From Nostoc sp. UHCC 0926 (GTDB lineage Bacteria > Cyanobacteriota > Cyanobacteriia > Cyanobacteriales > Nostocaceae), in assembly GCF_028623165.1 (NCBI RefSeq), contig NZ_CP117768.1, forward strand, positions 3,286,001-3,350,000: a stretch of 64,000 nucleotides of DNA, given 5' to 3'. Below the pieces are notes generated by a model. It was not told where the DNA came from. It saw only the letters and a program-made list of their open reading frames with translations, and did no database searches. Position 1 is the first letter of the stretch; each line of letters starts with the position of its first letter. Made by a program: the position numbers and the translations under genes. Of this stretch, positions 9,233 through 17,445 are shown one piece after another.

Positions 9233-10963
9233 ATGAATTCGGTACAGCCATTAGGTTCGGTTATTCAAGGTTCTCTAACTGAAGGTTTAGAAGTACGATT
9301 GCATCCTGACATTTCTGTGGAAGATATGCGGGTGGGTAAGTTTCTTGTTGTGCAAGGGATGCGATCGCGCTTTTTTTGTATGCTGACAGATGTAGCATTG
9401 GGAGCTGCTAATGCACGAATTATTGCTAATCCGCCCAATTGGGAAGACACTTTTTTACGAGATGTTTTAGCCGGAAGTGGTACATACGGTACTATCAACC
9501 TGGCGCCGATGTTGATGTTCACTCCCGAAACTGAAGAATCTTTCTCCCCTACAAATGGCAAATCAGTAAATCCCTTTCTTCCATCGGTGACGGGTTTGGC
9601 TTCATTTGTGCCACAAACCAGTACTACTATGGAATTGTTGCCTGTTAAAACTATTCCTAGCCACTTTAGTCAAGTTTACGAAGCAAGTGTTGACGATTTT
9701 CGCCGGGTATTTGGTTGGGAAGATGACCCCCAAAGGCGCAATTTTTCCATCGGCAAACCTTTGGATATGGATGTGCCAGTTTGCATCGATTTGAATCGCT
9801 TTGTAGAACGCAGTAATGGGGTTTTTGGGAAATCTGGTACTGGTAAATCCTTTCTAACACGGTTACTTTTAGCTGGTGTTATCCGTAAAAGTGCGGCAGT
9901 AAATTTGATTTTTGATATGCACTCTGAGTATGGCTGGGAAGCCGTTGCAGAAGGTAAGAACGTAAATACTGTTAAGGGTCTAAAGCAACTTTTTCCCAGT
10001 CAGGTGGAAGTTTATACTCTCGACCCGGAATCGACAAAGCGTCGAGGTGTGCGTGATGCTCAAGAACTTTATTTGAGCTACGAGCAAATAGAAGTTGAAG
10101 ATATTAAGTTATGTAGTCGAGATTTAGGACTCTCTGATGCAGCCCTGGATAACGCCAATATTCTATATAGCGAGTTTGGCAAGTCCTGGATTGTCCAGTT
10201 GCTGAATATGACTAACGAAGAAATTGAGATGTTCTGCGACGAGAAGCGCGGACACAAAGGCTCGATTATGGCATTGCAGCGCAAACTCTTGCGGATGGAT
10301 AGTTTGAAGTATATGCGAGCAGTTTGCCCCCAGAATTACATTAGTAAAATTGTGCAATGCCTGGAATCTGGGAAGAATGTTGTGATAGAATTTGGTTCCC
10401 AGTCAAATATGCTCTCTTATATGTTGGTGACGAATATGATCACCCGACGAATTCACGAGCATTACGTCAAAAAAGCAGATAAATTCCTGCAAAGCAAAAA
10501 TCCTTGCGATCGCCCGACGCCATTGATGATTACCATTGAAGAGGCGCATCGTTTCCTTGACCCAGGAGTGGTACAAAGCACGATTTTTGGAACTATCGCC
10601 CGTGAACTGCGAAAGTATTTTGTCACACTTTTGGTAGTTGATCAACGCCCATCAGGAATAGATAATGAAGTTATGTCCCAAATTGGGACTCGCATTACTG
10701 CTTTGCTTAATGACGAAAAAGACATTGACGCAATTTTTACAGGTGTGTCTGGTGGTAGCGGGCTGCGATCGGTGTTGGCAAAGTTAGACTCTAAGCAACA
10801 AGCCTTAATTTTGGGCCATGCCGTTCCGATGCCGGTAGTAGTGCGTACCCGTCCTTACGACGCAACTTTTTACGAAGAAATTGGTGAGCCAGCCTGGGAA
10901 GAAAAACCTGATGCAGAAGTATTTGCCGCTGCTGAACTAGCCAAAGCTGACCTGGGATTCTAG
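9233..10963 (+). CDS. HerA/DUF87-type ATP-binding protein
   Basis: A 576-residue P-loop ATPase of the HerA-FtsK superfamily. The N-terminal 140 residues fit a HAS-barrel-like domain (GSVIQGSLTEGLEVRL). The Walker A motif GKSGTGKS is at 199-206, and the Walker B strand MITIEEAHRF is near residue 430, followed by the sensor-like LLVVDQRPSGID, where HerA proteins have the VxQRP motif. HerA ATPases usually pump DNA with the NurA nuclease in end resection; no NurA gene is adjacent, so this may act with a distant partner or in another role. The ATG at 9233 has no strong ribosome binding site. Confidence 0.85.
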   Translation: MNSVQPLGSVIQGSLTEGLEVRLHPDISVEDMRVGKFLVVQGMRSRFFCMLTDVALGAANARIIANPPNWEDTFLRDVLAGSGTYGTINLAPMLMFTPETEESFSPTNGKSVNPFLPSVTGLASFVPQTSTTMELLPVKTIPSHFSQVYEASVDDFRRVFGWEDDPQRRNFSIGKPLDMDVPVCIDLNRFVERSNGVFGKSGTGKSFLTRLLLAGVIRKSAAVNLIFDMHSEYGWEAVAEGKNVNTVKGLKQLFPSQVEVYTLDPESTKRRGVRDAQELYLSYEQIEVEDIKLCSRDLGLSDAALDNANILYSEFGKSWIVQLLNMTNEEIEMFCDEKRGHKGSIMALQRKLLRMDSLKYMRAVCPQNYISKIVQCLESGKNVVIEFGSQSNMLSYMLVTNMITRRIHEHYVKKADKFLQSKNPCDRPTPLMITIEEAHRFLDPGVVQSTIFGTIARELRKYFVTLLVVDQRPSGIDNEVMSQIGTRITALLNDEKDIDAIFTGVSGGSGLRSVLAKLDSKQQALILGHAVPMPVVVRTRPYDATFYEEIGEPAWEEKPDAEVFAAAELAKADLGF

Positions 10964-11601
10964 ATAGTTATTTGCCATTGCTCATTGGTCATTAGTCTTG
11001 AGTTATTCTCTTGCAATGCCCAATGACGCCAGTTGCTTCTCCTAAGGGAGACGCTGCGCGAACAAGTCGGCAAAGCCGCCCAACGCACTGGCTCCCCAAT
11101 TCGTAACATCCCTCCATCCTCACAGCCAATTAAGTTCGGTTATCCGGCTACTGTTTGGCAACAGAAGAGGGGTTTTTGGCGTCACTATAGATGTAGTAAG
11201 TAATTTCAAGGAATTTTAAATTTTTTTTCGCAAACGATTGCTTTTGAATTATAATTAGACGCTTTATCTTAAGATACTTTACTATCCGCCTGATTTATCG
11301 TATTATAAAGGTAAGTAGAACTCATACCGACTTCGGATTTTCCAGTTACTATCAGTAACTGCCAGTAACTGCCCAAAAGAAGAATTCTCAAAAACAACTA
11401 GCGTGCTTATTATAAGAGATTGAAAATTTAGGGGAGGTAGGGGAACCTATCATTGGGGGCTAACCGTCTTAACAACGGCTGTATCAATTGATAATTGCTT
11501 TTGGTAGCTCCCGATATTTCGTGATAGATGTACTACCTTTCTCCAATAAATTTTAGTAAAAAAACATACATTGTGTTTACGGAGTAGAGGATAACACACG
11601 A
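10964..11601. other. Long intergenic leader upstream of the sigma factor gene
   Basis: No gene. The first 150 bp hold dispersed repeats (GTTGCTTCTCCTAAGGGAGA near 11031-11050 recurs at about 27687, 44980 and 49090). Around 11343-11372 lies a symmetric cluster: CAGTTACT, then CAGTAACTGC twice in tandem. A long untranslated leader with operator-like sequence fits a stress-regulated sigma factor gene, but this is inference. Confidence 0.4.
11343..11372. promoter_or_regulatory. Inverted plus tandem repeat, possible operator of the sigma factor gene
   Basis: CAGTTACT (11343-11350) is the reverse complement of AGTAACTG inside the first of two contiguous CAGTAACTGC units (11353-11362 and 11363-11372). 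The cluster lies about 230 bp before the sigma factor start. The regulator is unknown. Confidence 0.35.
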
Positions 11602-12585
11602 ATGCCTACTGTCAACACCCAAACGGAAAATCTTAACACCAAATTCACGGCTGATATGGTGCGAACCTATCTGCGGGAAATTGGGCGTGTACCACTGCTA
11701 ACCCGTGAACAAGAAATTGTCTATGGGAAGCAGGTGCAACAAATGATGAAGTTCATCGACGCCAAGGAAGCTTTGGCGAAGAAGCTGCATCGCGAACCGA
11801 ATATGTCAGAGTGGGCTGACCAGGTTCAAGAATCGGAAACTGAGGTACAACAAACGGTGGCGCAAGGTAAGCGGGCAAAGCAAAAAATGATCGAAGCGAA
11901 TTTGCGCTTGGTCGTTGCTATTGCCAAGAAGTACCAAAAGCGGAATATGGAGTTTCTGGATTTAATTCAGGAAGGAACACTAGGATTAGAGCGGGGTGTG
12001 GAGAAATTTGACCCAATGAGAGGTTATAAGTTCTCGACTTACGCTTACTGGTGGATTCGCCAAGCAATTACCCGCGCGATCGCCCAACAAGGTCGCACCA
12101 TCCGGTTACCGATCCACATTACCGAGAAACTGAATAAAATCAAGAAAGTACAGCGTGAGTTGGCTCAAACCTTGGGGCGATCGCCCACTCCAGCCGAAAT
12201 TGCCAAAGAACTGGAACTAGAACCTGCTCAGATCCGCGAGTATCTGAACATGGCGCGTCAACCAGTGTCTTTGGATGTTAAAGTTGGCGATAACCAGGAT
12301 ACTGAGTTGCAAGAAATGCTCGAAGATGGCGGCCCATCGCCAGAGTATTACACCAACCAGGAATTCTTACGCCAAGACTTGAACAACCTGCTAGCAGAAC
12401 TAACCCCGCAACAGCGAGAAGTTTTAGCCCTACGCTTTGGTTTAGAAGATGGTAATGAAATGTCATTGGCGAAAGTGGGTGAGAGATTGAATCTCAGCCG
12501 TGAACGTGTCCGCCAGTTAGAGCATCAGGCTTTGGCTCATCTGCGTCGCCGTCGTGCCAATGTCCAAGAATACGTTGCTAGCTAG
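11602..12585 (+). CDS. Group 2 (RpoD-like) RNA polymerase sigma factor, SigB/SigD-like
   Basis: A 327-residue sigma-70 factor. Region 1.2 is [20 protein letters not shown]; region 2 has [17 protein letters not shown] and [19 protein letters not shown], with the -10 binding region 2.4 in [19 protein letters not shown]. Region 3 includes [13 protein letters not shown], and region 4.2 is the helix-turn-helix [19 protein letters not shown]. It is too short for the primary SigA, which carries a long N-terminal extension in cyanobacteria, so a non-essential group 2 factor is inferred. These act in light, carbon and stress responses. The exact paralogue (sigB or sigD type) is not certain. Confidence 0.9.
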   Translation: MPTVNTQTENLNTKFTADMVRTYLREIGRVPLLTREQEIVYGKQVQQMMKFIDAKEALAKKLHREPNMSEWADQVQESETEVQQTVAQGKRAKQKMIEANLRLVVAIAKKYQKRNMEFLDLIQEGTLGLERGVEKFDPMRGYKFSTYAYWWIRQAITRAIAQQGRTIRLPIHITEKLNKIKKVQRELAQTLGRSPTPAEIAKELELEPAQIREYLNMARQPVSLDVKVGDNQDTELQEMLEDGGPSPEYYTNQEFLRQDLNNLLAELTPQQREVLALRFGLEDGNEMSLAKVGERLNLSRERVRQLEHQALAHLRRRRANVQEYVAS

Positions 12586-12590
12586 ACACT

Positions 12591-12614
12591 AGAGACGCGG
12601 GATTTCGCGTCTCT
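12591..12614. terminator. Hairpin just after the sigma factor gene
   Basis: Perfect 9-bp arms AGAGACGCG and CGCGTCTCT around GGATTT, six bases after the stop. The same GAGACGC hairpin type is a common dispersed repeat in these genomes, so it may be a repeat acting as a terminator stem. Confidence 0.55.
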
Positions 12615-12631
12615 ACACCACCTTGGTGAGG

Positions 12632-12661
12632 CGCCTCTTGAATTCAGGGGGCGATTTTTTT
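12632..12661 (+). terminator. Probable rho-independent terminator of the sigma factor gene
   Basis: A GC-rich imperfect stem (CGCC...GGCG with an inner CTTGAATTCAGG) is followed immediately by a run of seven T bases. Confidence 0.6.
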
Positions 12662-12861
12662 ATGCTGACAACCTGGAAAAATATTTGGATTTGACGCGGT
12701 AGGGGCGCACAGTTAATTAAATAAAAACTTTAGTTTTTGACAGTTTTATTTTTTGGACAATAGTAATATAAGTCGTTAACAAAGTCTTTGACAATTAAAA
12801 CTTGGTTATGATTTAAGTAAGTTCTAGAGAACTTAGTTAGTTTTTTAACAGGAGAAGTAGG
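12662..12861 (+). promoter_or_regulatory. Probable promoter region of the 12862 gene
   Basis: Two TTGACA hexamers occur (about 12737-12742 and 12788-12793) in AT-rich DNA upstream of the gene, the first 17 bases before ATAGTA. GGAGAAG lies directly before the GTG start. Which promoter is used cannot be decided from sequence. Confidence 0.35.
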
Positions 12862-13563
12862 GTGCTTAACAACCTTTATCAGTTCTTATCTCCCCGTCAG
12901 TGGGGAATTTCCCTAGCAGGCTTAGGCTTACTTCTCGGTTTGGGCTTTATAGGTAAGCAGACTCAAGTAGTACCGATTAGAGATTCGCCATTATCATCGG
13001 CTCAGATTCAGAAAAGCTCCCAAACCTCTCTATTGTCGCAGCTAAGAATAGTTAGAGAGCAGAGAAGTCAACTAAAAGGGGCTGCTGGAGAGAGAGATTT
13101 TTTTATGCATAAGAGCGGAAAAACCTTCCCTACAACCACAGCATTGGTTCCAGGTTCTCAGGAAGCCACAAAAGGCGCAGAAGTTTTACCAAAAGCGAAT
13201 TTTCCTGTAAAAGATGGGGTTTATCTCTATGGCCAATCCCCAAAACCAAACCAGCTTGGTCAAGGTTACATCATATTTGAAAAGCAGCAGGGCAAGGTAA
13301 CTGGTGCATTGTATATGCCCGACTCAGAGTTTAATTGTTTTCAAGGTACACTCAACCAGTCAGGAGAGTTGGCGATGACGGTTAATGGTTCGTCAAATCA
13401 AGCCAGTTCTACTCAGTCGAATCAGGTAGCTGCAAGCAGTAGACTGCCTCAAGTCAGTGAAGATGAGTTCAGCAATTATCCTTACTCGGTGGCTCTGCAA
13501 GACTTTTATCAGTTAAATTCCATTACAGCTAGCGATCGCCGCACATTACAAATGTGTAAATAA
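12862..13563 (+). CDS. Conserved hypothetical protein with N-terminal membrane anchor
   Basis: A 233-residue protein; the start is GTG at 12862 with AGGAGAAG upstream. One hydrophobic segment (about 15-30, GISLAGLGLLLGLGFIG) suggests a membrane anchor or uncleaved signal. A Ser/Gln-rich linker leads to a soluble region (about 105-230) containing VKDGVYLYGQSP, GQGYIIFEKQQGKVTGALYM and DSEFNCFQG, a beta-rich pattern that seems conserved among cyanobacteria but that I cannot assign to a function. It ends nine bases before the convergent cobO stop. Confidence 0.65.
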   Translation: MLNNLYQFLSPRQWGISLAGLGLLLGLGFIGKQTQVVPIRDSPLSSAQIQKSSQTSLLSQLRIVREQRSQLKGAAGERDFFMHKSGKTFPTTTALVPGSQEATKGAEVLPKANFPVKDGVYLYGQSPKPNQLGQGYIIFEKQQGKVTGALYMPDSEFNCFQGTLNQSGELAMTVNGSSNQASSTQSNQVAASSRLPQVSEDEFSNYPYSVALQDFYQLNSITASDRRTLQMCK

Positions 13564-13571
13564 TCTCCAAC

Positions 13572-14249
13572 TTAATACTCAATTCCTGGTTGCGCCTTAA
13601 CGCCTTGATCGCGGAAAGGGTGCTTAACTAGGTTCATTTCGGTTACCAGGTCAGCACGCTCAATTAAACCAGCTGGTGCGCCTCTACCTGTGAGAATAAC
13701 GTGCTTGTTAGCTGGTTTTTCTGCCAAACCCGCTAAAACGTCCTCTAATGGTAAATAAGCCATTTTGAGGGCAATATTAATTTCATCTAACAACACCAAA
13801 TGGAAGTCTGGGCTGCGAATATATTCTAATGATTTTTGCCAAGCGGCGCTAGCTTTGTCGAGGTCGCGATCGCGGTCTTGAGTTTCCCAGGTAAAGCCTT
13901 CGCCCATTGCATGAAATTCTAACTGGTCTTCCCAATAGCTGAAAACCCTTTTTTCAGAAGGTTCCCAGCTTCCTTTGAGAAATTGGACGATCGCTACTTT
14001 ATACCCGTGACCAAGCGATCGTAACACCATCCCCAAAGCCGCAGTAGTTTTACCCTTACCGTTACCAGTATTTACAATAATTAACCCTTTTTCTGGTACA
14101 GCTTGTGCTATCCGCCGATCCTGCACTTCCTTACGCCGCTGCATCTTTTTGCGGTACTGTTCATCAGTCAGAGATGAAGACATTACCTCATCAATCAAGC
14201 GCCCAATTTCTGGGTCTTGGTTTAATTCTTGTGGTGTATCGTTTTTCAT
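13572..14249 (-). CDS. cobO: Cob(I)yrinic acid a,c-diamide adenosyltransferase
   Basis: Transfers the adenosyl group of ATP to reduced corrinoid in the late cobalamin pathway and in scavenging. The protein has the P-loop NTGNGKGKTTAALG, the strand VAIVQFLKG, and the Walker B-like LVLLDEINIAL, followed by HVILTGRGAP, all hallmarks of BtuR/CobO. The N-terminal 45 residues form the charged helical extension typical of the family. I take the ATG at 14249; the preceding codon is TTG. No cobalamin riboswitch was seen upstream. A second cobalamin-related gene lies at 49319. Confidence 0.92.
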   Translation of the reverse strand: MKNDTPQELNQDPEIGRLIDEVMSSSLTDEQYRKKMQRRKEVQDRRIAQAVPEKGLIIVNTGNGKGKTTAALGMVLRSLGHGYKVAIVQFLKGSWEPSEKRVFSYWEDQLEFHAMGEGFTWETQDRDRDLDKASAAWQKSLEYIRSPDFHLVLLDEINIALKMAYLPLEDVLAGLAEKPANKHVILTGRGAPAGLIERADLVTEMNLVKHPFRDQGVKAQPGIEY

Positions 14250-14609
14250 CAACCTTGTTTAGAAATAACTGTTAAAACTTTTGACAATGATCCGAAATTC
14301 TGTTTAAAATTTGATTCTAAGTAAATCACATAATTGAATATGTCCAGTAAGATTTTATAGAAAAATATTGAGCCTGTGTGAGCTTTTCAATATTATTTGC
14401 CGACAAGTATGTAAAACTAATGATATACAAACTGAACTTATAATTCGAGTTAAATATTACTGTTTTAAATAATTTCATATGTTCATTAAAGCACTTTCTC
14501 AGTAGAATTTTGTTATTCTCTCCTTTGATACAGTCATCAGTTAGACTACGAACTGAGCGCGTTAGCTTAACTATCAGGGGTATGATGTCTGATGTCGGGA
14601 ATTGTGCGT
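14250..14609. other. AT-rich intergenic spacer
   Basis: No supported gene. An open frame on the minus strand (14326-14640) overlaps the GFA gene, has no ribosome binding site or recognisable domain and is probably fortuitous. Confidence 0.45.
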
Positions 14610-15065
14610 TTATGGATGCTGTTGTGTCCATTTTTCCCATAAAGGGCGCACATCCTCTGGTTGTCCATCATAGTTGAGCAATTGGTCTGAAATCATCACC
14701 CATGATTGGGCACTGCGTGTCCAGATGTTACCCACTGGGCGTAACCAACTTGTATCATCTAACGTTCCAGCTTTGACGTTGATAGTATTTGAGTTGTAAG
14801 TCCGTTCATGGAACAATCGCGTTCCGCAGTCGCCACAGAACAGGTTATTTACTTCACGTCCGCTATCATTTTTCCGAGTCCAAGCTTTCGGTTTTCCCTG
14901 AACAATCACAACAGCATCTCGTGATACAGTAAGAGACATTCCAAAGGCACTAGAGGATTGTTTCTGACACTCCTTACAGTGGCATAGGTAGAGGGTTAAC
15001 GGTTGGGCATGAATTTCGTAACGAATCTGCCCACATTGACAACCTCCAGTATATGGAAGATTCAC
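14610..15065 (-). CDS. GFA/CENP-V family zinc protein
   Basis: A 151-residue protein with the family's zinc-binding cysteines: GGCQCGQIRYEI (CxC) near the start, LCHCKECQK (CxxC and a third Cys) near residue 35, and LFCGDCGTRLF further on. The family includes glutathione-dependent formaldehyde-activating enzymes, but most members are uncharacterised S-(hydroxymethyl)glutathione or other small-molecule carbon-sulfur lyases. The start is GTG at 15065 with AAGGAGA seven to eight bases upstream; a longer frame upstream lacks such a site. Confidence 0.85.
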   Translation of the reverse strand: MNLPYTGGCQCGQIRYEIHAQPLTLYLCHCKECQKQSSSAFGMSLTVSRDAVVIVQGKPKAWTRKNDSGREVNNLFCGDCGTRLFHERTYNSNTINVKAGTLDDTSWLRPVGNIWTRSAQSWVMISDQLLNYDGQPEDVRPLWEKWTQQHP

Positions 15066-15431
15066 AAGTTTTATCTCCTTACAATAGAATTGATATTGCT
15101 TGATTGTAGCGAAAGCTATCTCAATCTTGAAGCTGGTTGTAGGAAACACAATCAACTCATAAGCTTCTCCAATGTGGCTTGAACTCCACTTGGGTAAAAT
15201 CGACTACTTACTAGTACAGCAGGCGCAAAAATCCAACTACATCTCAATTAAATAAGCAAAGGGCTTAATAAGGGGCAAAATCCCCTTGTTAACAACCCTT
15301 GCTTCGCACAATGATAATTATCGTTGCCCTGAGTGCGACACGAAATTAGTCGTAGCATAGTTGTAAAATTTTAGTTATGAAATTACCGCTTTCAAAGAAC
15401 ATAGCTCGCTTCATGTAAGCACTAGTTTTTA
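15066..15431. other. Intergenic spacer with dispersed repeat
   Basis: No gene. It contains the second copy of the dispersed repeat (15211-15292), and otherwise low-complexity sequence between the GFA gene and the decayed gene at 15432. Confidence 0.4.
15211..15292. repeat. Dispersed repeat, copy 2 (first copy at 7532-7600)
   Basis: Same ordered blocks as 7532-7600: CTAGTACAGC, ATCTCAATTAA and GGGGCAAAATCCCCTTGTTAA, with extra bases AATAAGCAAAGGGCTTAAT in the middle. Confidence 0.55.
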
Positions 15432-15725
15432 TTAAAGAAAATTCTCTGCGGATTTCTGTACAGGGCGTTTGAGTTTAGTTTCAATTGGGTGACTTAACTG
15501 AGAATTTAGTTCTGATAGTACTTTCAGTGGGAGAAGGTTATTAACACTACTAACTTCCACTCCATTTGGTTGCAAGAAATCTATCAGAGTTTGAAAGTCA
15601 TGCAGAATCGTACCGGGTTGATTTTGATCAATACTGAGTTCTTGTAGGAGTTGTTTTTGTGACTCTGTTAGGGAAGGTAGTTCAGGATTGAGTGTGCGTT
15701 CTAGCCGCGCAAATATATCTTCCAT
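15432..15725 (-). pseudogene. N-terminal fragment of a plasmid pRiA4b ORF-3-like (TnpR-passenger type) protein
   Basis: 97 residues that resemble, from memory, the start of cyanobacterial pRiA4b ORF-3 family proteins: an initial MEDIFARLE, then ESQKQLLQELSIDQNQPGTI, LHDFQTLIDFLQPNGVEVS and LSHPIETKLKRPVQKS. After RPVQKS the reading runs into AENFL and a stop, whereas full-length relatives continue for several hundred residues. So this looks like a truncated gene whose 3' part has been lost. It could still be expressed as a short protein. Identification is by recalled similarity only. Confidence 0.5.
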
Positions 15726-15917
15726 AAATAAAAATTTTAAATTCTAAATTCACAATTTAACCTTCCGTAAAACCCTGTTCTCTTTATACTATGACTACAG
15801 AAGTTCTCCTAATAAACCTTGACCCGCTAAGTGTCACAGTAGGTCTATCAAGACCGTAAGCTTAATGAGATGTGAATAATATTTTCACCTTCTAGTTGAC
15901 AATCCCAGGAATTTGAT

Positions 15918-16454
15918 ATGAATAGTAACACTCGTCTACAGATGATTTTAGCTGATACACCTATTGATACAGTATTAAGAGCGATCGCTCAACTAAATCT
16001 ACCTAACTGGTGGTTAGCCGGAGGTGCAGTCAGAAACACTGTTTGGGCTTCAATTTTTGGCAATGGTTGTGGCTTAGGTATTAAAGATTTTGATATTGCA
16101 TTCTTTGATATAGAAGGGAATCGTTCCCAAGAACTAGCAGCAAAGGCGACTCTTACAGAACAATTTCCTGATGACGAGTTTGATGTCAAAAATCAAGCTA
16201 GTTTTGCTCGTTGGCGTCTTGGTAGCAGACCCTACACTAGTACAGAGGATGGCATCACAAATTGGCTGCACACTGCTACTGCTGTGGGAGTTCGACTAGA
16301 TGCACAAGGTAAATGGCAATTTTTCACTCCCTACGGGTTGGATGACCTGTTTGACGGCATTATTCGACCGACGCCAGCACATACTCATAACCTAAATGCC
16401 CAGAACAAGGCATCTGGGTTTTTACAAAAGTGTCCTTATCTGCGGTTGGCGTAA
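15918..16454 (+). CDS. Nucleotidyltransferase-family protein
   Basis: A 178-residue protein of the nucleotidyltransferase-like fold. WWLAGGAVRNTVW (about 31-43) is the GG-containing turn, and IKDFDIAFFD (about 55-64) supplies the paired acidic metal ligands. The downstream FDVKNQASFARW and DGITNWLHTATAVGVRL fit the YiaA/DUF925-type standalone nucleotidyltransferases. Substrate unknown. The final residues after DLFDGIIRPTP (KASGFLQKCPYLRLA) match what family members use to close the domain, so the protein appears full length. Confidence 0.75.
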   Translation: MNSNTRLQMILADTPIDTVLRAIAQLNLPNWWLAGGAVRNTVWASIFGNGCGLGIKDFDIAFFDIEGNRSQELAAKATLTEQFPDDEFDVKNQASFARWRLGSRPYTSTEDGITNWLHTATAVGVRLDAQGKWQFFTPYGLDDLFDGIIRPTPAHTHNLNAQNKASGFLQKCPYLRLA

Positions 16455-16554
16455 AAGTTACAGTTGGGTTATAGCCAAATATACCTTGCTTAAAGTAGTA
16501 ATCGCTCAGACATGAATTTTCAAACAACCTCTAAGCGTTAGCAAAGCTGTAAAA

Positions 16555-16974
16555 TCATTCTTTATTCTGTTTGATGCGTGAGTAAAGAAGTTCGCGATCG
16601 CTCAGGGGATTTACAATTAAGCATGGACTATTACCGGCACTTCCATTACTAACAATAACGACAGTAATACCCATCCGGGGACAAACGCCTAAACAACTGG
16701 TGCTAACAACCCGAAATTCACCCCATAATCCCTCAAACTTTAAACGAGATTTTAACCAATTCTCTAATTCTTCGGAAGCCGTTGAGCCTGACTGCTCGTT
16801 TGCACATTGTGAACACACAAGCACCAAACCAGACTCCCATCGGGGAGAAACACTCTTGATAGATGTGTCTAACGGGCGAGAATTTATTAGGGGCGATGGT
16901 TGTTCAGAATTGGATGAAAACCTCTTGAGAATACGTTGGAGTAATCCTTTAATCCGCTGGATCAGTTTGTTCAT
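16555..16974 (-). CDS. Thioredoxin-like [2Fe-2S] ferredoxin-type protein
   Basis: 139 residues with a basic, Ser-rich N-terminal extension (1-45), then a thioredoxin-like ferredoxin domain. Cysteines C54 and C57 (LVCSQC) and C94 and C98 (TSCLGVCP) are placed like the four ligands of shethna/NuoE-type (2Fe-2S) proteins, although the first pair is CxxC rather than the wider spacing usual in the family. Likely a soluble electron carrier or redox sensor. It is isolated and has no obvious partner here. Confidence 0.65.
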   Translation of the reverse strand: MNKLIQRIKGLLQRILKRFSSNSEQPSPLINSRPLDTSIKSVSPRWESGLVLVCSQCANEQSGSTASEELENWLKSRLKFEGLWGEFRVVSTSCLGVCPRMGITVVIVSNGSAGNSPCLIVNPLSDRELLYSRIKQNKE

Positions 16975-17157
16975 GGATGACCCTACCTATTTATCTGAAT
17001 AACGTGAACTGAATCAAAAAACCTCTTAGAAGTTTTACTACGCAAGTCTCTCCCTCTATGAGTCCCAGAGCGAGGGGTTCGTCGAACTCACGTTGAACAG
17101 GATAGTGTAAATTTCCCCTTTAGTCTGTTCTGGTAGATCATCTAGTTTCAGCAAGAA
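16975..17157. other. Spacer with dispersed-repeat sequence
   Basis: No gene. The text near 17044-17096 (TCTCCCTCTATG, CGTCGAACTCACGTTGA) belongs to the same dispersed family seen near 23799 and 49290. Confidence 0.35.
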
Positions 17158-17382
17158 TCAGCGCTTCTGAGCAATTTGCTGCAAGTATGCAATTAACTGT
17201 TCTTTGCCAGCGGTGTCAATGTATCGTTTCAGTAACCGAACAGCAGCTTTTGTATCCCGCTGACAACAAGCATCTAAGAGTTGATAGTGTTCTTTTTGCG
17301 ATCGCTCTTGGTAATCCATCTGCGCCATTTGCACGCGGACATAGCGATCGCAATTAACGTCTAAAGTTTTAATCAACACCAT
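17158..17382 (-). pseudogene. C-terminal fragment of a GntR-family regulator (FCD domain)
   Basis: 74 residues read DRYVRVQMAQMDYQERSQKE, HYQLLDACCQRDTKAAVRLL and KRYIDTAGKEQLIAYLQ, the end of an FCD ligand-binding domain of GntR regulators, including the helix with HxxLLxA. The winged-helix domain and most of the FCD domain are absent. The frame is cut by an in-frame TGA exactly where the palindrome at 17381-17422 begins, so the 5' part was replaced or displaced at that palindrome. Not expected to be functional. Confidence 0.65.
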
Positions 17383-17422
17383 TCATCCCACGCTCCCCTT
17401 GCGGGTGAGGCGTGGGATGAAT
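17381..17422. repeat. Long palindrome, probable IS200/IS605-type end or PATE
   Basis: Perfect 13-bp arms ATTCATCCCACGC and GCGTGGGATGAAT around a 16-base loop. Hairpins of this CCCACGC type mark the ends of some IS200/IS605-family elements and their non-autonomous derivatives. It abuts the truncated GntR gene on one side and the amylase 3' end on the other. Confidence 0.6.
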
Positions 17423-17445
17423 ATCGGATTAAGCTAAAACCCCAA

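Noticed and set aside
13500..14330. Cobalamin riboswitch before cobO
   Set aside because: No B12-box-like sequence found upstream of cobO or the CbiG-like gene.
14326..14640. 104-residue minus-strand frame
   Set aside because: Overlaps the start of the GFA 3' end, no ribosome binding site, composition unlike a protein.
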